A stretch of 33,565 nt of DNA from UBA8337 sp965658615 (GTDB lineage: Bacteria; Pseudomonadota; Alphaproteobacteria; RS24). This document shows positions 1 through 7,707 of this stretch, piece after piece. The first letter of the stretch is position 1; every line of letters starts with the position of its first letter. Where the stretch lies: positions 1 through 33,565 of the forward strand of contig CBFHSX010000017.1 in NCBI GenBank assembly GCA_965658615.1, in the 5' to 3' direction. A model generated the notes under the pieces. The model was not told where the DNA came from and searched no databases. It saw nothing but the letters and a program-made list of their open reading frames with translations. The translations under genes were made by a program, and so were the position numbers.

Positions 1-60
1 GGTTAGAGCAGCGGAATCATAATCCGCGTGTCGGGGGTTCGAGTCCCTCCTCCGCTACCA
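1..60 (+). tRNA. tRNA-Met (elongator, CAT), 5' end outside the window
   Basis: The window opens inside the D-loop (GGTTAGAGC). The anticodon stem GCGGA/TCCGC encloses the loop ATCATAA, which gives anticodon CAT. A T-arm (GGGGG-TTCGAGT-CCCTC), the 3' acceptor strand CTCCGCT, discriminator A and an encoded CCA follow. About 17 bases at the 5' end are missing. CAT can also be tRNA-Ile2 after lysidine modification, but the arms resemble alphaproteobacterial elongator tRNA-Met as I remember it. The initiator is unlikely because the anticodon stem lacks its GGG/CCC run. Confidence 0.9.
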
Positions 61-174
61 ATGCCTTCGAAATCGTTAGCTTCTATGCGCAAGGCGCACT
101 AGACCTCGCTTCGCGCGCCAAGTGCTTTTAGCGTCCGCTACCGCCAACAAAAAATATCATATAATTGCAAACGG

Positions 175-191
175 TTGCGGATAAACCGCAA
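175..191. other. Short hairpin downstream of tRNA-Met
   Basis: A perfect 6-bp stem (TTGCGG, loop ATAAA, CCGCAA) lies about 115 bases after the tRNA. It is not immediately followed by a T-run; the T-rich stretch begins some 20 bases later. It is therefore a poor intrinsic terminator and may be incidental. The rest of 61-288 has no credible gene, and I saw no attachment-site-like repeat of the tRNA end within it. Confidence 0.35.
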
Positions 192-214
192 TGCCTGTCC
201 CTCGTTTTGTCCCT

Positions 215-236
215 TTTTTTATCTCTTTTTTATCTC
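215..236 (+). repeat. Tandem 11-bp direct repeat upstream of a promoter-like site
   Basis: Two exact head-to-tail copies of TTTTTTATCTC occupy 215-225 and 226-236 and end one base before a TTGAAA box. The 11-bp period places both copies on nearly the same face of the helix. An UP-element-like or activator-binding role is possible; slippage in a T-rich spacer is the plain alternative. Confidence 0.6.
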
Positions 237-264
237 TTGAAACGCCCTATTCGGGGTCTATATC
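237..264 (+). promoter_or_regulatory. Candidate sigma70-type promoter for the first SDR gene
   Basis: A -35-like TTGAAA (237-242), a 16-base spacer and a -10-like TATATC (259-264) would start transcription near 271, just before the SD GGGGAG and the ATG at 289. The match was found by eye, not scored. Confidence 0.4.
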
Positions 265-288
265 CGGCCGAAGTGGGGAGAAGAGTTT

Positions 289-1017
289 ATGCTGCGTGGA
301 AAAACCATTTTGTTGACCGGCGGGACATCGGGCATTGGCCTTGAAATGGTCAAATTATTGGCCGCCGATAACCGTCTGCTGATTGCCGGGCGCGACGCCG
401 GTAAGTTGAAAAAACTGAAATCACAGTTTCCTGATATCACTACTTATCGCGGCGATTTATCGAAAGCCGGGGCGGGGATTAAATTGGGCGGTCAGATTGC
501 CGATAAAGAAAAATCCCTTGATATGGTTATTCATAATGCGGCGGTGCAAAACCAGCCGCGCTTGACGGATAAAGACTTTAAGCCGGAAAATATCGCCGGT
601 GAGGTCAACACCAATCTGACCTCGATTGTCGAGCTGACCCAGGCGCTGCTGCCGTCGCTTGAAAAAAGTAATGCAGCGGTGATTTGCAATATTAATTCCG
701 GTCTTGCCTTGGCGCCGAAAACCAATTCAGCGGTTTATTGCGCGACCAAAGCGGCCCTTAACATATTCTCGCTCAGCCTGTCTTATCAGCTTGCGGGCAG
801 CCGCATTCGCGTCGCGCAGGCGTTTTTGCCGCTGGTCGACACGCCGATGACGGAAGGACGCGGAACCGGCAAAATCAGCGCCGCCAAGGCAGCGCAGGAT
901 ATTGTCAGCGGGTTGGCAGCCCGAAAAACCACGATTAATGTCGGCAAAGTAAAATTGCTGCGTGTCTTGTTGATTGTCGCGCCTTGGCTGGCGCGGCGTA
1001 TTTTGAAAGCGTCGTAA
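289..1017 (+). CDS. Short-chain dehydrogenase/reductase (DltE-like SDR)
   Basis: A 242-residue classical SDR, probably a cytosolic NAD(P)-dependent oxidoreductase of unknown substrate. The N-terminal nucleotide-binding motif TGGTSGIG spans about residues 10-17. HNAAV stands where the family has NNAG. Ser137, Tyr150 and Lys154 (YCATK) form the catalytic triad. The length is normal for the family. The start is supported by GGGGAG about 9 bases upstream. A membrane-protein gene follows with its likely start 8 bases after this stop, so the two are probably cotranscribed. The end (LIVAPWLARRIL) is hydrophobic and could touch the membrane. The substrate cannot be inferred. Confidence 0.88.
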   Translation: MLRGKTILLTGGTSGIGLEMVKLLAADNRLLIAGRDAGKLKKLKSQFPDITTYRGDLSKAGAGIKLGGQIADKEKSLDMVIHNAAVQNQPRLTDKDFKPENIAGEVNTNLTSIVELTQALLPSLEKSNAAVICNINSGLALAPKTNSAVYCATKAALNIFSLSLSYQLAGSRIRVAQAFLPLVDTPMTEGRGTGKISAAKAAQDIVSGLAARKTTINVGKVKLLRVLLIVAPWLARRILKAS

Positions 1018-1025
1018 CCTGGATT

Positions 1026-1706
1026 ATGAAACCCCTATTGAAAATTATGGGTCTGCTGGCGCTCTTATTTGCCAGCACCTTCCTTATCTTAAATGCCTCG
1101 GGCGTTATCACGGTCGAGAAAATCGAGGCGTGGTTGCTGACGGCAAAATCGGCCAATCCGATATTTGTCGGCGCGATTGTGGCCTTGTTGTTATTTGCCG
1201 ATTTGGTCATCGCCGTGCCGACATTGGCGACTTTATTATTGGCCGGATATTTCATCGGCGCCTTTCACGGCGCGCTGGCCGGGGCGATTGGCCTGCTGGC
1301 GGCAGGTATTTGTGGCTATGCCATTTCGCGCCGCTATGGCGATGCGCTGGTAGTGCATATTGTCAAAGATGCGGCCGAGCGTGAGAAGGCGGTCGGCACT
1401 TTTTTGCGGCACGGCCCGGTGGTTATTTTGCTGGCCCGCGCCATGCCCATCCTGCCTGAAGTATCGGCCTGCATGGCGGGGTTGACGCGCATGCCGTTTT
1501 GGAAGTTTCTGGCCCTATGGCTGATTAATGTCGTGCCCTATTGCTTGTTGGCTTCCTATGCCGGTTCCATATCCACATTGGAAGACCCGAAACCGGCAAT
1601 TTTCACCGCTATCGGTTTGTCGGTTTTCTTTTGGTCCGGTTGGGCGATTTTCAATCGCCGGCACACCAAACAAACCCGGTCTGAGGCAGAAGCCAAGACC
1701 GACTGA
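1026..1706 (+). CDS. VTT-domain (TVP38/TMEM64, DedA-superfamily) membrane protein
   Basis: About 226 residues with several hydrophobic segments: one at the N-terminus, a pair near residues 50-100, and two near the C-terminus. The central stretch with GAIGLLAAG, a short basic turn (SRRYG), ARAMPILPE and a late WLINVVPY segment is typical of the VTT/SNARE-associated family. Related proteins are implicated in lipid scrambling and membrane homeostasis. I chose the ATG at 1026. A TTG at 984 would extend the frame 14 residues into the upstream SDR, but that stretch looks like read-through. The SD before 1026 is weak, so translational coupling is likely. The C-terminal tail is charged and probably cytoplasmic. 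Confidence 0.82.
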   Translation: MKPLLKIMGLLALLFASTFLILNASGVITVEKIEAWLLTAKSANPIFVGAIVALLLFADLVIAVPTLATLLLAGYFIGAFHGALAGAIGLLAAGICGYAISRRYGDALVVHIVKDAAEREKAVGTFLRHGPVVILLARAMPILPEVSACMAGLTRMPFWKFLALWLINVVPYCLLASYAGSISTLEDPKPAIFTAIGLSVFFWSGWAIFNRRHTKQTRSEAEAKTD

Positions 1707-1831
1707 AAATAGCCCCGGCGCGATGGCGAATAAGGTCGCCCTTGGTCAAAGAGTGTGTTAGACCGAGCCAGTTTATTTGCCATCCATTGAGCCACATCTC
1801 CCTTGGTTCTCTGAAATTTAGAAAGACATTT

Positions 1832-3433
1832 ATGTCCGCTTTTCAAGACCGTCTGAACCGCTTCTGGTTCGGCAATTCCATCAATGCATCCAATCGTCCG
1901 GTCATGACAAAGGCGCAAGCCGGCACGGATTTATTGTCCGGTTTCACGGTCTCCTTGGCGCTGGTGCCCGAGGCTGTTGCTTTTGCCTTTGTCGCCGGTC
2001 TGGCACCCTTGGCGGGGCTTTATGCGGCTTTTATTGTCGGGCTGGTCACGGCGTTGATGGGCGGGCGTCCGGGCATGATTTCCGGCGCAACAGGCGCGCT
2101 GGCTGTGGTCATGGTGTCGCTTGTGGCGTCGCATGGCGCGCAATATTTATTTGCTACCGTGGTGCTGATGGGGCTGCTGCAATTGCTGGCCGGGGCGTTG
2201 CGGTGGGGTAAATTTATCCGCATGGTGCCGCATCCGGTTATGCTTGGCTTTGTCAACGGTCTGGCGATTGTCATCGGGCTGGCGCAGCTTGAGCAGTTTA
2301 AAACAACCAATGGTGCGGGCGTGACAAGCTGGCTGGCCGGGGCACAGCTTTACACCACGCTGGCCTTAGTGGTGGCGACCATGGTGATTATTTGGCTGAC
2401 GCCGAAATTGACCAAACGGATTCCGGCCCCGCTCATGGCGATTGGTGTGGTGACGGCCTTGGTGCTGCTATTCGATATTAATGTGCCGCGTGTCGGTGAT
2501 TTGGCCAGTCTGGCCGGTGGTTTCCCGAGCTTTGTCCTGCCCGATGTGCCGCTCTCGCTCGAGACGCTGCAAATAATCCTGCCCTATGCGATTATTCTTG
2601 CAGCCATCGGCCTGATCGAAAGCCTGTTGACGCTTAATCTGGTCGGCGACATGACCGAACAGCGCGGCGGCGCGTCGCAAGAATGTCTGGCGCAGGGGAG
2701 TGCCAATTTGGTGACCGGCTTTTTTGCCGGCATGGGCGGCTGCGCCATGATCGGCCAATCGATGATCAATATTAAATCGGGTGGGCGCTCGCGTCTGGCC
2801 GGTATTTCGGCGGCTTTGTTTCTGCTGTCCTATATCGTCTTTGCGGCCAGCTATATCGAACTCATCCCCATCGCGGCACTGACCGGTGTCATGTTTATGG
2901 TGGTCATTGGCACATTTGCTTGGACCTCGCTGAAGACGTTACGTCGCGTGCCGCGTGCCGATGCGCTGGTTACGGTCGCGGTGACGATTGTTACCGTCTG
3001 GCAGGATTTGGCGATCGCGGTGGTTGTCGGCGTCATCATGTCGGCGCTGGTTTATGCGTGGAATGCGGCCAAGCGCATTAACGCCTCCGTGCGCCCGTCT
3101 GTGCGCGAAGCCGGTGCGCTGGTTTATGAGATTAACGGACCGCTGTTTTTCGGCTCGATTACCTCCTTTATGCAATTGTTCAAAATCGACGAAGACCCCG
3201 ATGTGGTGATTATCGATTTTGCCAATTCGCGTGTTGTTGACCAGTCCGCCCTGCAAGCGATTGAGGATATCGCCGCCAAATATGACGCGGCAGACAAGCT
3301 TGTGAAACTGCGCCATTTGAGCCGCGATTGCCATGCGCTGCTGTCGAAATCCGGCCAGCTTATTGTTGATAGCGCTGATGACCCGGATTACGGTGTGGTC
3401 GCTGATTATGGTGTGCAGACAGGTCGGCTTTGA
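1832..3433 (+). CDS. SulP family anion (sulfate/bicarbonate) transporter with STAS domain
   Basis: About 533 residues. An N-terminal transporter core of roughly ten or more membrane segments begins with the conserved region GFTVSLALVPEAVAFAF, followed by glycine-rich GLYAAF and GRPGMISGATGA motifs. A C-terminal cytoplasmic STAS domain (about residue 420 onward, with DFANSRVVDQSALQAIE) follows. SulP proteins move sulfate, bicarbonate or other anions with Na+ or H+. The ATG at 1832 matches the usual start (MSAFQDRLNRF); a TTG at 1742 would add 30 non-conserved residues. The SD is weak. No sulfur-assimilation genes lie nearby, so bicarbonate or dicarboxylate is equally possible. Confidence 0.9.
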   Translation: MSAFQDRLNRFWFGNSINASNRPVMTKAQAGTDLLSGFTVSLALVPEAVAFAFVAGLAPLAGLYAAFIVGLVTALMGGRPGMISGATGALAVVMVSLVASHGAQYLFATVVLMGLLQLLAGALRWGKFIRMVPHPVMLGFVNGLAIVIGLAQLEQFKTTNGAGVTSWLAGAQLYTTLALVVATMVIIWLTPKLTKRIPAPLMAIGVVTALVLLFDINVPRVGDLASLAGGFPSFVLPDVPLSLETLQIILPYAIILAAIGLIESLLTLNLVGDMTEQRGGASQECLAQGSANLVTGFFAGMGGCAMIGQSMINIKSGGRSRLAGISAALFLLSYIVFAASYIELIPIAALTGVMFMVVIGTFAWTSLKTLRRVPRADALVTVAVTIVTVWQDLAIAVVVGVIMSALVYAWNAAKRINASVRPSVREAGALVYEINGPLFFGSITSFMQLFKIDEDPDVVIIDFANSRVVDQSALQAIEDIAAKYDAADKLVKLRHLSRDCHALLSKSGQLIVDSADDPDYGVVADYGVQTGRL

Positions 3434-3499
3434 ATTTTTGCCGCTGATTTATGGCCTTGTTCCGAAGTTTCACCTATCGTTCATTTTTTCGAGGTAAGC

Positions 3500-4288
3500 A
3501 TGCAGAAGACAATTCTTATTACGGGCGCGACGGATGGTATCGGTCTTTTGACGGCGCAAAAACTTGCGGCTGACGGGCATCGGCTGTTGCTGCATGGGCG
3601 CGATGGTGAAAAACTTGCCAACATCGCCGCGCCGCTTGCCGGGGCTGAGACGTTTCGTGCCGATCTCAGCCGCATGGATGAGGTGGTGAGCTTGGCCGAT
3701 GCCGTATCTGCCGCGTATCAAAAAATCGATGTGCTGATCAATAATGCCGGCATATTGAAAACCCCGATTGTCGAGACCGAGGCCGGGCGCGATATCCGTT
3801 TCGACGTCAACACGCTGGCCCCTTATATCCTGACGAAACGCCTCTTGCCGCATCTCGGCGCGGCCGGGCGCGTGGTCAACCTTTCCTCTGCGGCACAAGC
3901 ACCGGTCGATGTCGCTGCCATGCGCGCTTTTCAGCCTATGAATGACATGGAGGCCTATGCGCAAAGCAAGCTTGCCATTACCATTTGGTCGGCAGAATTG
4001 GCGCGCGAACTGCCGCATGGCCCTGTGCTGGTAGCGGTCAATCCCGGCTCCTTATTGGCCTCCAAAATGGTCAAAGAGGGATTTGGCGTTGACGGTCACG
4101 ATCTGAATATTGGCGCCGACATTCTCGTGCGCGCGGCGCTAACAGACGAATTCGGTGCGGCAAGCGGGAAATATTTCGACAATGATAGCGGGGTCTTTGC
4201 CGATCCACACGAAGCAGCGGGCGAGCGCGCGCATGTCGACGCGGTGATGGCGGCGATTGGGGCGCTGAGCGCGGGTTATATTGGCTGA
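3500..4288 (+). CDS. Short-chain dehydrogenase/reductase (retinol-dehydrogenase-like SDR)
   Basis: A 262-residue classical SDR. The cofactor motif TGATDGIG is at about residues 9-16, NNAG at 81-84, and the catalytic set is Ser130, Tyr153 and Lys157 (YAQSK). GRD at about residues 33-35 after the second strand suggests NADP preference by family rule. GAGGT lies just upstream of the ATG. It stands alone between the SulP gene and the helicase gene, in the same direction, with about 65 and 177 bases of spacer. It resembles the WWOX/retinol-dehydrogenase branch, but the substrate is unknown. Confidence 0.88.
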   Translation: MQKTILITGATDGIGLLTAQKLAADGHRLLLHGRDGEKLANIAAPLAGAETFRADLSRMDEVVSLADAVSAAYQKIDVLINNAGILKTPIVETEAGRDIRFDVNTLAPYILTKRLLPHLGAAGRVVNLSSAAQAPVDVAAMRAFQPMNDMEAYAQSKLAITIWSAELARELPHGPVLVAVNPGSLLASKMVKEGFGVDGHDLNIGADILVRAALTDEFGAASGKYFDNDSGVFADPHEAAGERAHVDAVMAAIGALSAGYIG

Positions 4289-4465
4289 GCAGCCCCGCTT
4301 AACAGGCAGGGCGCTGACATATGCTGCCCGCCGAATAAAGTCGCGTGGCGGGCGTAACTGTGTTACACGAGCCTCAGTATCGCGATAGGCCATAACGGTC
4401 ACACGCGGAAGCGTTGATGCGCCTGTTAACGGTCAGCATTCTCGGCTACTGAAACAGGAAATAAA

Positions 4466-5914
4466 ATGACGCAATTTGCCCAGCTTGGGCTGTCAAGCCA
4501 GCTTACCAAGACGCTTGAAAAAACCGGCTATACGCAACCGACGCCGATCCAGCAGCAGGTCATCCCGCTCATGCTGCAGGATTATGACATTGTCGGTATT
4601 GCCCAGACCGGTACCGGCAAGACGGCGGCTTTTGTGCTGCCGCTGTTGGAGCGCTTGAAAGCCAATCAACATAAAGCCACGCCGAAACATTGCGGCGCGC
4701 TCATCATCGTGCCGACGCGCGAATTGGCCAAACAGATTGACGATAATATCGCCAAATATGGCAGCAATATTTATCACCAGCGCGCTTGCATTGTCGGCGG
4801 GATGAAATATCCGAAACAGATTAACCGCCTCAATCAAGGGCTGGATATTCTGGTGGCGACGCCGGGGCGTTTGGAAGATCATTTGAAATCCGGCAATTTG
4901 TCGCTGGCCAAAACCGAGACGATTATCCTCGACGAGGCCGATCAAATGCTGGATCTGGGTTTCTTTCCCGCCATTCGCCGTATCGTCAAGCAGGCCCCGA
5001 AGGCGCGCCAGACCGTGCTTTTATCAGCCACTATGCCAAAGCCCATTCGCGCGCTGGCAGCCGAGTTGTTGAACGACCCGCGCGATGTCGCCGTCGCTCC
5101 GCAATCGACGCCGGTCGAGCGCATCGAGCAAGCCGTGATGCTTATGGAAAAGCCCGAAAAGCGCCCGTTTTTGGTGCAGGCTTTGGAAAACCAATTCCGT
5201 ACGATTATCTTCACGCGCACCAAACATGGGGCCGACCAGCTGGTGAAATATTTGTCGAAACAGCGTGTCACCGCCTCGGCCATTCATGGCAATAAAAGCC
5301 AAAATCAGCGCCAGCGCACATTGGATGCGTTTCGCAAGGGTGAAGAGCATATCCTCATCGCCACCGATATTGCGGCGCGTGGCATTGATATTCCCGACGT
5401 CTCGCTGGTGGTGAATTATGACGTGCCGACCACGCCGGAGGCCTATGTGCACCGAATTGGCCGCACGGCGCGCGCCGGTCGCGAGGGCCGCGCCATCACG
5501 CTGTGTTCGCCGGAGGAGCAAAAGCTGCTGCGCGATGTCGAAAAACTCATCAAGATTAAATTGCCGGTCGAGAATGTGCAGGCCGGAGCGATTGACGAAA
5601 ACGGCTATGACCCGATGCAGGCCGCCGTGAAACCGAAAGCCAAATCGAAGCCGAAGCCGCACCGCAAGGGAAGCTCGTTCAAGGCTGAGGGCGATGAAGG
5701 CGGCGCGCGTTTCGACAAAAAGCGTCGTCCGGGTAAGCCCAATGGCGAGGACAAACCCCGCAAGGCGAAAGACCGCAAACCGGCCGGACGCCGCAAGGCT
5801 GAAGCCAAAGGTGAAGTTAAGGGTGCGCGCGGGCCGAACAGTGGACAGCCACGGACAAAGGGCGGCAATAAAAACCCGCCTCGCGGTCCGGCCCGTCGCC
5901 GCGCCCGCGATTAA
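4466..5914 (+). CDS. DEAD-box ATP-dependent RNA helicase (RhlE-like)
   Basis: A 482-residue DEAD-box helicase for unwinding RNA duplexes in ribosome assembly or RNA decay. All core motifs are visible: Q-motif (TPIQQQ, about residues 26-31), Walker A AQTGTGKT (46-53), PTRELA, TPGR, DEAD (156-159), SAT, and HRIGRTARAG in the second RecA domain. Past about residue 385 the protein is a Lys/Arg/Gly/Pro-rich low-complexity tail, as in RhlE-type enzymes that use basic tails to hold RNA. AGGAAA precedes the ATG. The final TAA overlaps the stop codon of the convergent gene by 4 bases. Confidence 0.93.
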   Translation: MTQFAQLGLSSQLTKTLEKTGYTQPTPIQQQVIPLMLQDYDIVGIAQTGTGKTAAFVLPLLERLKANQHKATPKHCGALIIVPTRELAKQIDDNIAKYGSNIYHQRACIVGGMKYPKQINRLNQGLDILVATPGRLEDHLKSGNLSLAKTETIILDEADQMLDLGFFPAIRRIVKQAPKARQTVLLSATMPKPIRALAAELLNDPRDVAVAPQSTPVERIEQAVMLMEKPEKRPFLVQALENQFRTIIFTRTKHGADQLVKYLSKQRVTASAIHGNKSQNQRQRTLDAFRKGEEHILIATDIAARGIDIPDVSLVVNYDVPTTPEAYVHRIGRTARAGREGRAITLCSPEEQKLLRDVEKLIKIKLPVENVQAGAIDENGYDPMQAAVKPKAKSKPKPHRKGSSFKAEGDEGGARFDKKRRPGKPNGEDKPRKAKDRKPAGRRKAEAKGEVKGARGPNSGQPRTKGGNKNPPRGPARRRARD

Positions 5915-6516
5915 TCATCCAGCGCTTGCCTCACCAAAGGCAATTGGTCATTGCCGAAATACAGGCGTGTTTCATTGACGATAATGGTCGGTGAGCCGAA
6001 AGCGCCGCGTTCAATGGCTTCTTCGGTATTGGCGCGCAGCCGGTCTTTCACCTCTTGCGTGCCGGTTTGCGCTACCAAGCCGGCGCCGTCCAGACCGCAT
6101 TCATTGGCAATGGCGGCCAGCTCGGCCGGGTCATCGAGATTTCGCATATCGGTGAAATAGGCGGTAAACGCTGCATCCGTCAGGGTGAAGAGTTGCGCTT
6201 GGTCAGTCTCAAGTGCGCAGCAGGCGCGCATGGCCAGCACGGATTTCACCGGATGGTGTTCACTGGGAAAATTCATCGGCACATTAGCCAGCTTGGCCCA
6301 TTCCTTTAACCAATGAAAACTCAGGCGGAATTTCGGGTCTTCCGGATTGGCGCGGGCCGCATAAACGCTTTGATTGACCGCATTGAACACGCCGCCGACA
6401 AGGAAAGGCCGCCAGATAATCTCGGCCTCGGTCTCGGCAATGAGTGGCTGGATGTTATGAAACGCGACGCGTGTCCATGGCGATGACAAATCATAGAAAA
6501 ACTCGATTTTTTTCAT
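5911..6516 (-). CDS. 2-hydroxychromene-2-carboxylate isomerase-like protein (DsbA/kappa-GST family)
   Basis: A 201-residue thioredoxin-fold protein. The N-terminus MKKIEFFYDLSSPWTRVAFH carries the SSP signature with the catalytic-type serine of HCCA isomerases and kappa-class glutathione transferases. The C-terminal FGSPTIIVNETRLYFGNDQLP is the conserved cis-Pro and substrate-loop region. Family members use glutathione in aromatic-ring catabolism or related isomerisations. No naphthalene genes are nearby, so the real substrate is uncertain. The SD GGGGAGAG lies a few bases upstream of the ATG. The gene ends inside the stop codon of the convergent helicase gene and is divergent from the outer-membrane protein gene. 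Confidence 0.88.
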   Translation of the reverse strand: MKKIEFFYDLSSPWTRVAFHNIQPLIAETEAEIIWRPFLVGGVFNAVNQSVYAARANPEDPKFRLSFHWLKEWAKLANVPMNFPSEHHPVKSVLAMRACCALETDQAQLFTLTDAAFTAYFTDMRNLDDPAELAAIANECGLDGAGLVAQTGTQEVKDRLRANTEEAIERGAFGSPTIIVNETRLYFGNDQLPLVRQALDD

Positions 6517-6653
6517 GGCGTTCTCTCCCCGTTAACGCTGGTGGCGTCATAGTAAACCAAATGCACGCGATGAATATGGAAAAATCAGACCCGAGGCGGT
6601 ATAGCTACACGGCAAGCAGCGTCCGGGCGGCGTTTCGGGTCAGGGGAGTGTTT

Positions 6654-7421
6654 ATGCGTTTGTTTATGCATCTGTTCATGTGTTTCTGTATCATGGTTTT
6701 TCTGGTTGGTGCGCCGGCCAAAGCGACGGTGATTGTGCGGCAAATTGAGCCGGTCAAACAAGGCTGGGGTCTTGCTCTTGAAGGCAACTATGCCAATCAG
6801 ACCGGCGCCACGCAAAAGCGCGATTATGCCTTTTCTTTCAACCTGTCGCATAAGGCCGGAGCACATGAGGTGCGGGCCTTTGGTGGGCTTAATTATGGCC
6901 GCGTCAATGGCACGGAAAACACCGATAATGCGATGGCGCATATTCGCTATATTCGCGAAGCCTTCATCGATGGTGTGCGTTTTGAGGGGTTCACCCAGAC
7001 CGAGAATGATGATTTCGCCAATCTGTCACGCCGCGATCTGTTGGGCGGCGGCTTTAGCCGGTTCTTCAATACGAGCGACGGGTCGGGCCGCCTGCTGGCC
7101 ATGGTCGGGGTGATGCGCGAGCAGGAGAACCATGTCAGCGACGCTGCGCAAGACCGTGACGTCACGCGCATTACCGCTTCGCTGCAAACGCGCTGGCAAT
7201 TACCACGCGATAATAGGCTGTATTTCATCGCCTATTTGCAGCCGAATACGGATGATATGCGACATGACCGCCGGGTTACGGCAGAGTTATCGTTGGAGAT
7301 ACCGCTCTCAGCGCGCCTCAGCCTGAAGACCGGGTATAATTACCGCTATAATGACAAGCCGTTTGCCAATGTGCCGCGCGAACAGACAAAACTGACGACC
7401 GGTTTTGCCTTCTCTTTCTAA
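6654..7421 (+). CDS. DUF481-like small outer-membrane beta-barrel protein
   Basis: 255 residues. A signal peptide (MRLFMHLFMCFCIMVFLV, cleavage likely after AKA near residue 24) is followed by alternating amphipathic strands and ends in aromatic FAFSF, the terminal-Phe signal used by the BAM machinery. The pattern (ALEGNYANQTGATQ, alternating strands, SLKTGYNYRYNDKP near the end) resembles DUF481 salt-induced outer-membrane proteins; no ligand is known. I chose the ATG at 6654 because AGGGGAG sits 5 bases upstream and a signal peptide starts there; the frame is open further upstream but non-conserved. The stop overlaps that of the convergent DUF2805 gene by 4 bases. Confidence 0.78.
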   Translation: MRLFMHLFMCFCIMVFLVGAPAKATVIVRQIEPVKQGWGLALEGNYANQTGATQKRDYAFSFNLSHKAGAHEVRAFGGLNYGRVNGTENTDNAMAHIRYIREAFIDGVRFEGFTQTENDDFANLSRRDLLGGGFSRFFNTSDGSGRLLAMVGVMREQENHVSDAAQDRDVTRITASLQTRWQLPRDNRLYFIAYLQPNTDDMRHDRRVTAELSLEIPLSARLSLKTGYNYRYNDKPFANVPREQTKLTTGFAFSF

Positions 7422-7618
7422 CGGCGTTTCTTTTCATGTTTGGCAACGCGACCCGAGACGCGCTTGCGCCACATGCGAAAGCTTGACGGTTTCATCTCGC
7501 GCCGCATCAGCTTTATGGTCTGCGCTTCGGACAGGCCGAATTGGCGTTCAATCGCGTCAAAAGCTGTCGCGTCGTCCCATGCCATGGCGATGATTTCGGA
7601 TATTTGTGCGTCATCCAT
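7418..7618 (-). CDS. TIGR03643/DUF2805 family small protein
   Basis: 66 residues. It matches my memory of DUF2805/TIGR03643: an N-terminal helix (AMAWDDATAFDAIERQFG), LSEAQTIKLMRREMKPSSFR and a basic end (RKRVSGRVAKHEKKRR). The helix-turn-helix-like spacing and basic tail suggest nucleic-acid binding, but the family has no established function. AGGAG lies only one base before the ATG at 7618, unusually close, so the ATG at codon 12 (7585) could be used instead. It overlaps the convergent outer-membrane protein stop by 4 bases. Confidence 0.8.
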   Translation of the reverse strand: MDDAQISEIIAMAWDDATAFDAIERQFGLSEAQTIKLMRREMKPSSFRMWRKRVSGRVAKHEKKRR

Positions 7619-7707
7619 ACTCCTGATTTAATCCACCGCGGCGCGTCGTCCAGTACTGGTCAGATGCGCTTGGGCAGCTTACATTTGGGGGCGTTAGGGA
7701 GATTCTT

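Noticed and set aside
1..288. tRNA-associated genomic island at the left edge
   Set aside because: No integrase, no repeat of the tRNA 3' end and no mobile genes follow; the next genes are ordinary metabolic ones.
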